Of a stretch of DNA of 64,000 nt, positions 58,050 through 64,000 are shown one piece after another; within the stretch, counting starts at the first letter, position 1, and each line of letters starts with the position of its first letter. The notes under the pieces were generated by a model. The model was not told where the DNA came from and did no database searches. It saw only the letters and a program-made list of their open reading frames with translations. A program made the translations under genes and the position numbers. This stretch comes from Cryptomeria japonica (Eukaryota > Streptophyta > Pinopsida > Cupressales > Cupressaceae), in NCBI RefSeq assembly GCF_030272615.1, contig NC_081414.1, forward strand, positions 312,811,664-312,875,663. The letters run 5' to 3'.

Positions 58050-58167
58050 GTATTCTCCCCCCATGCAAGTGAGAGAGTACTCATGTTGTGTGGGTCGAGT
58101 ATGCATGTATACATATACATATACATATATAGGTATATGTATATGTATTCTCCCCCCATGCAAGTGA
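58050..58167. repeat. 23-bp perfect direct repeat around an AT palindrome
   Basis: gtattctccccccatgcaag/tga occurs at 58,050-58,072 and exactly again at 58,145-58,167. Between them is a tacatatacatata...tatatgtatatgta inverted repeat. Confidence 0.9.
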
Positions 58168-58459
58168 CAATGTGAGTTGATCATTCAACGGTGGAAATTG
58201 TCTAGAAATTTGTTGTAATGATTTGTAATGTAAATTCATTGTATTTAGAATGTAGTTAGGGTTATGTAGCCGTTGTAACTAAAAAATGTATTTAGGGCTA
58301 GTTGGAGAAGAGATTGTGTGTCGATAGTTTGAGGGAAAGTGTTGTCGAACCAGATTGAAGTGTCTGTATGTGTGTAGCAGAGTTGAGCTGAAAAGGATTT
58401 GTACTAGCAAGCAAGGGAGTGTTGTAATAAGATCATTTGCCATGTTGTTCCCTAACAGT

Positions 58460-58965
58460 TACATTAGTTTGAAATCCATTAACTGGGTAGATCCTAACAT
58501 GTTTTATTTGTAAATCATTTCACCGGGTGGCTCATTAACTTGAGTTTTAAATCCTCTAACAAGGTTACTCCTAACAAGGTTGAGGCAAATCCCTTGATCG
58601 GGTGACTCCTAACAGGGTCTGCTCTTATCCGGGCATATTGTAAGGTCCTAACTGAGCTAGGCCTTTAATCAGGCACATTCTGAAAGAATGCAAATATTTT
58701 GTAGGTGCTAATTCCCACCGTGGTTTTTCCCATTTGGGTTTCCACGTGAAAAATCTATGCATTCATGTGGTGGTTGCATTATTGGTTTGAGCATTTGATA
58801 TCTTTACTATGTTTGCATAATGATGAACACTTGAGTGAATGGTTTGGTAAATAAGTTTAGCAGAATGTTTGAGCAGTTACCGATACTATTTTTTGAAGTA
58901 TTGCATAATTGTTTAACTAATCATTCACCTCCCCTCTCAATAGTTACTAGATCCTCATAATAACA
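58460..58965 (+). repeat. Copia-type LTR end, related to that at 25,860-26,296
   Basis: Shares the repeated words (ctaacaaggtt, aaatccctt, gggtgactcctaac) and the ggtttttcccatttgggttt-ccacgtg segment with the Copia LTR upstream, but with many differences. It ends ...ATAATAACA at 58,965. No primer-binding site follows, so it may be a solo or truncated LTR. Confidence 0.6.
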
Positions 58966-61900
58966 GACTGCAAATAAAAATCTAATATACTCAAGTGGTG
59001 ATACACCAATATGTTTTGTTTTGAAATAATGTTTTAGGTATTACTAGCTGATTTAACTAATTGACTACATTCACAACTCATCACCTCCTAAGATGATCAT
59101 AAACAATACATATGAAGGACTTTATTTTCAATTTTCTTGAAAGATGGAAATGACCATACAATGACACTTAACTAAAAAGATAAAATTAACACAACACATG
59201 CCCTAATCTAATCAAAGGATATTTGTCTAAACATTGCACATATGTGCAAGAAATCAAAAGATCTAAAGTAATCACAATGAATTTCTAAAATCACCATATG
59301 AATACTATGAAAAGACAAACATATAAGCAGGAGCAACAAGAATTTTTATTGATTTCTGGAATAAAATCTCATACAAAGTGCAGTTACAACTCTGATTTCC
59401 AATCAAAAGCAGGTTATAAGTTGTAACAGAGCTGATTGCATTTAAAACTAGAGAAGAACTAAGAAATTTTTTAGAAATATGAGTTACAATACTCAATTCA
59501 CTGTTATACATACAGAGAAAGGCAAGAACTAACTCTACAAATGAGTGAGAAATGCCTTTTTATTTAAGCAGCTCCTACAATTTTGAATTTAAAATTCTGG
59601 CTCCTTTTGGTTTGATGATTCAGCTGAGTTATTGTTGTGCTAGCTACTCCTTTGCTTGAAATCAGGAGGCTAAATGATTATGAATTTAAAAATCAATTGT
59701 GTTGGGCGAGCTCATTTGAAAATTCCACAAAATTAGGGTCAAGACTGAAGATTTTGAGTTGATTTACTCCCAAACCGCCCCCTGGTTGATGAATCACACC
59801 TTGAGGCCTTCAAATTAGGGGTAGGACTATTGATCTTGCTTCAAAATCCCCCTCAAATCATGGGATTTCTCTTTTGGCGACCCCTCTTGACTGAGTTTTG
59901 AATTTTGAGCTTTACATTTATGACAATAGAATTTGAAAATTCAAATATCTTTGACATGGTAGTCAACCTTCATGACACTGTCTTTACCTTCTAGGATGAC
60001 TGACCTTTATCCTTGTAGGTTTGAGAGCCATGGATGTTCTCTTCTACTTAGTCCTTTGTACCATTGCTCTTTAGACTTGATGAGGAAATATTGTCCTTTC
60101 ACCGTTCTATGGGAATTGTGACTATCTTATTACTGTATGCTACTATGATCTTTATTATATCACTCTTGTGATAGTAGTTAATAGGATTTTGCCTTTCTTT
60201 GACTACTATCTTGACTGCACCAAAAGTGAACTTGTAACAATGACTCATTATGCTTGCTGCACTATCATGATTATCAACATAAGTCACTCCACTATGATGA
60301 CTGATTGTAATTCTATGGCATATACCTCCACAATGATTCTTTTGAATGATCCTAACTATTTTTAGATCAGACTTATGGCTTTACTGATCTAGATTGACCT
60401 CTCTTTTTCATGTTTCCAATAATAGTGACTTTCATTACTGCTTAGGAGTTGTGACTACTATAATTCCCTTTATTGTGTTGATGCAAATTAAGAATGTTTT
60501 TAATACATGTAAGAGAGTTTTGTTGATATCTTTGGTTATTCTTACCCATAAAATTCCACATATCAGTTTGACTGCTATCTTCTTTGAATCTTTTTTGGTG
60601 ACTTTGATTAGGCTTGCAAAACTCTGTAGGTTGCTATAGCTCTTGACTAGTGATTCTTATTGTTATAGTTGCTGCTCTCATTGGTATTTGATCCTCTATC
60701 AATGATTCTTCATTGATGGTGCTTTGTGAAGACTATGTTGTGAAGAGTACTAACTATGAAGTAATGATTTTGTAGCCCATTGTTGTTGACTGAGACTGCC
60801 ATCCTACCATTGGATTGTGAATCTTGTGACAGTTCCATATTATTTATTCTTCATGACTACTCATTACTAGTCATTGCAATTTGTACATTCTTGTATACTA
60901 GGATTGTCTCTATGAACAATTTCTGTGTGACTTGTAGCTCCTTGGTACCTCTTTATTTGCTTTAGGAATGATTTGAATCTCTATTGTTCATGATTTTGAC
61001 TCAGCAAGGTCTTTCAATGACTGCAAATCATATTAAGATAGTCAACTTGACTATCTTATTTGGACAATGGTTGCTCAAAACTAAATATTACTATGCTTTG
61101 ACCTGTTACTATCACTTTATCTTTGTTGAAACTCTTCATGACATTTGGTGACTAAATCTTCTTACTGGTAACTTTTGGCAATCACAACTACATTCATTCT
61201 TATAACTCAACTCACTTTTAATGGTCACCAAAACTTTGGCTTGTGGTTGTACCATAGAATTTATCTTCATCCTTCACTGTGTTCTCATTAGTGTCTTTCA
61301 CTTCCCTGGTCTTTGTGGTTGTGACAATCTTTACGACTATCTTAATCATCAACTTTCTTGATCTTTCTTATGATACTAGAGCTTGCACAAATGCTGCTCT
61401 CATGACTATATTAGATTGTGATCTTCACTCACTTAGGTTATTCTTCATGCTTGGTTGCCCTCTTTGGTGTAGTTAACCTTGGAGTATGAAGGACTGCAAA
61501 ATAGAGTGACTGAGATTGTGATTTGATCTTAATTTGTTGATCTTTATGGGTCCCTTCAATGAGGGTTGTACTCACTCCTTGGATTCTATTATTGTTATAT
61601 CTGATCCATGTGTTCTTGAATATTTGATTTGTACTTTGCAACCTCACTCTAGGGCTTCTTGGATCATATATATTTCAACAAGACCGCTACCTCTATTTTT
61701 ATAAATGTGACATAGTATGGTATGTGTAGTGTGTTCTTCATTCATTGCTCACTGTCATAGCTATGACTATGCCATAGGGTTTTGATTGTGAATTCATAGT
61801 GTCAATGTTATTGCTTCTTGATATCTCATTTTGATTGACTATCCTTGAGAAATACTGCCATTTTTATGTTATGAGCATTGAAATCATTGTCAAAACAATG

Positions 61901-63390
61901 CATCTGCTCATTGAAACTCCTATAATCTATCCTTGTTCTGAAGGACTGCATTTTTTATGCTCAAACCTCCTCATACCCGACTTGTTCCTTTCACCAAAAC
62001 CCTAACTAAAGCTTCCTATTTGGGCACTGTGACCATACCACTGTGAGCATCCCGATGAAGATTAATGTTCACTCTCATCCAGATCATAACAAACCATGAA
62101 CTTATTGAAAATAGTGAAAAGCTTTGGAAACGTAAGACCACTCAAAACAATGGACAACTCTCACCATTTGTGAAATGAGAGTCAAATAAGAAGTGAAATG
62201 ATAGATGCTAAGATAATGAGAACATCTTATAGGAAAAATGAAACTTCTTTCAAATTAATACATGAGTGACATGAGCTCATGACACAATAGAATGCATAGG
62301 AAACCCTACCTCCTTTAGAACCCACTCATTATTTAGAAAAACTCTTGACATCTGCACCGTTTTATTAAAAATAAGGACTCAATCTGTTGTTCTTGCCACT
62401 CGTCAATGAATGAAACTCCTTCTTGTGTCTTGAAACTAAAGACACGAGCATAAAATGTGTAGAAAATAATGATATTAAAGTTCTTGTTAACAACAAAAGT
62501 GCCTTTAACTACTACAAGAACAAGGAGAAACACCCTGAAAAGTAGGGTTTTCTATCAGCAAAACCCACAATGGTATGCTAAGACCCACTTAAGGAAAGTC
62601 TTGACTCAAGTCAAAATTTGAGTTCACTCAAAAGGTGTGCTTGGAACAGGTTTTGATAAGTTTTCCTTTAAAACCCATATTTTCCTACCTTTCTTTCCTT
62701 ATAAAAAAAAAACTACTCCAAGAAATAAACAATGTAAAGGTAGATTTTGATATTGTGAATCAAAAAAAAATATAAGGCCTTTAATCACTTAGAATACATA
62801 AATCACGCAACATATAGGAAATTATTAAACCAAACACACACACCTTTGAATCAACCTAACATAGAGAAGACCAAATAAACTAAACTCAATTCAGGATAAA
62901 GACAAAAAATAAAAAATGGAAAACCCCTAGATGCAATTTTGACCCAAAGACTAAATTGGATAATAGTCTTACAATAGAGATCTGAAACATTCTCACATCC
63001 ATAAAGCAATAAATATAATATCTTCTATCAAAGAGAACAATAGGGCTCAATCCTATAAGGAAAGCAAATAGATAATACCAAGAGACTGATAAGCCAACAT
63101 AGACATCCATAATTCAAGCCCATACATAAAGTCTTAACATGACAATACTGACAATCAAGACCTAAGATCAAAACGTATCCTCTGGAGCCCTCAGAAAAGA
63201 CCCGAGCCAAAACAACTCAAATGAGCAAAACCTTGACCCCTGTTGGTTCAGATTACTATTAACATTATTGGTTCAAGGTTTGTTTTTAATTAACAAAAAT
63301 AAAGACACAATTTCAGTAACACCCACATTGACCTTAAAAACTCAAGGAGATGTTTTAATAACAATGATAAGGAACAATTAAAATCATAAT
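58966..63390. other. No recognisable gene; compositionally odd 60,000-62,000
   Basis: No transposon protein or host gene was identified. Between about 60,000 and 62,000 the plus strand is rich in words such as gactatctt, tgactac and ttgtgact, giving a pseudo-repetitive texture without a fixed period. The frames there are short. Confidence 0.4.
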
Positions 63391-63394
63391 CACT

Positions 63395-63540
63395 TTCCGT
63401 TGGAGGGTTGGTTGAAAGTGAATTTTGACGGGGCTTCTAAAGGTAACCCGGGACCTTCGGGGGCAGGAGCCCGGAACCCTAGGGTTCCGGGGTTTGTTGT
63501 TTTAGCCTATCTTAACCCCGGAGTCCTGGAGTGGGTGATA
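63395..63540 (+). pseudogene. LINE RNase H fragment (start of domain)
   Basis: PLEGWLKVNFDGASKGNPGP, then SGAGARNPRVPGFVVLAYLN. This is the first strand-turn of the LINE-type RNase H with its catalytic Asp (NFDGAS) intact. It is cut after about 48 codons, 67 bases before the extra-ORF start at 63,607 on the same strand. Confidence 0.75.
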
Positions 63541-63606
63541 TAATTGATATTTTTGGCTATGTGATAGGATAATTTTTGGTTCTTTCTTACATATTAGAGA
63601 AATTAA

Positions 63607-64000
63607 ATGGACCCAACCTCCAACAAGAAACTTAAGGAATTGGAAAAGCTACCTGCAACCATGAAGTACCACTACCAAGGTTAGACTTATGCTTCCAAAT
63701 TGGAAGGCTAGATCAAATGGGTGATTGGTACCAAAGTAGGGCATATTGAACTAGAAGATATCATAACTCAGTTAGACAGGCCAAGGTTGGATACTCCTTA
63801 TAGGAGGATCAAGAGGTCGAGGCTAGTGGAGGCAACCATCTTTCCACAATCTATTCAAGCCCCTGAATTTATTATGACTACTGGATAGTTCTATAATGTA
63901 GACACCATGAAGTGCATAGATGATAAAGGCAAAATAGTAATAGATTTATCTACAGATATGCTAGGTTTTGTATTTGGTATTCCTTCAAGGGATGAAGTGT
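63607..64000 (+). pseudogene. Extra-ORF family protein, N-terminal part, truncated by window end
   Basis: ATG at 63,607 gives MDPTSNKKLKELEKLPATMK, and the frame continues to the window edge with three TAG stops. It aligns by eye with the N-terminus of the ORF at 10,679: MKYHYQG with MKYKYDK, TKVGHIELE with TKIGHVDMH, APEFIMTTG with DPKFVLAIA, YNVDTM with FDPNTR, IDLSTDMLGFVF with MTLDSVFFNSVF. This shows the family is dispersed and that the N-terminal domain is conserved. Function unknown. Confidence 0.6.

Noticed and set aside
58460-58965. 3' LTR partner of the Copia LTR at 15,427/24,900-26,296
   Set aside because: Shared words are clear, but there are too many differences and length changes for a pair made in one insertion.

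Overview
This is a repeat-filled stretch of a nuclear genome from a seed plant with a large, transposon-rich genome. A gymnosperm is plausible, but the sequence alone does not name the species. I found no convincing host gene, tRNA or rRNA. Almost everything I can identify is a retroelement, and all of the coding regions carry stops or frameshifts.

Layout. 1-9,300: two degenerate minus-strand copies of an 'extra ORF' family (a globular N-terminal part, then a coiled-coil C-terminal part), separated by a 161-bp tandem repeat, then a LINE RNase H fragment (LINE-1). 9,324-15,210: a 5.9-kb insertion inside LINE-1. It has a perfect 5-bp target-site duplication (caaca) and TG...CA ends, but no LTR pair or reverse transcriptase that I can find. 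It carries a plus-strand extra ORF preceded by a 17-unit array of TTTAAA-centred dyads. 15,427-27,600: the 5' LTR and gag of a Copia element. The LTR is split by a complete minus-strand Athila-like Ty3/gypsy element at 15,466-24,894 (TSD attac). 27,616-52,896: a near full-length minus-strand L1-type LINE (LINE-2) with a 15-bp TSD. It is split by a 17.5-kb minus-strand Tat-lineage gypsy element at 30,705-48,211, which has two RNase H domains, a G-patch-like segment and a plus-strand (antisense) plant-mobile-domain ORF. 52,912-63,400: LTR-like remnants, short tandem repeats and long stretches with nothing recognisable. 63,395-64,000: a LINE RNase H fragment followed by the start of another extra-ORF copy, cut off by the window edge.

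Nesting gives a relative history: LINE-1, then the 5.9-kb insertion and the Copia element; Copia, then the Athila-like element; LINE-2, then the Tat element. In two cases (LINE-1 around the 5.9-kb insertion, LINE-2 around Tat) removing the insertion plus one TSD copy restores the LINE reading frame, which fixes the boundaries well.

The most interesting points are the dyad array and its unusual TSD-bounded host element, a set of hairpins with compensating stem changes near the 3' LTR of the Tat element, and a motif vocabulary (CTCGTACGA, TTTTGTCAT) shared by the gag leader and the leader of the antisense PMD ORF. All comparisons were made by eye; no alignment or database search was run.
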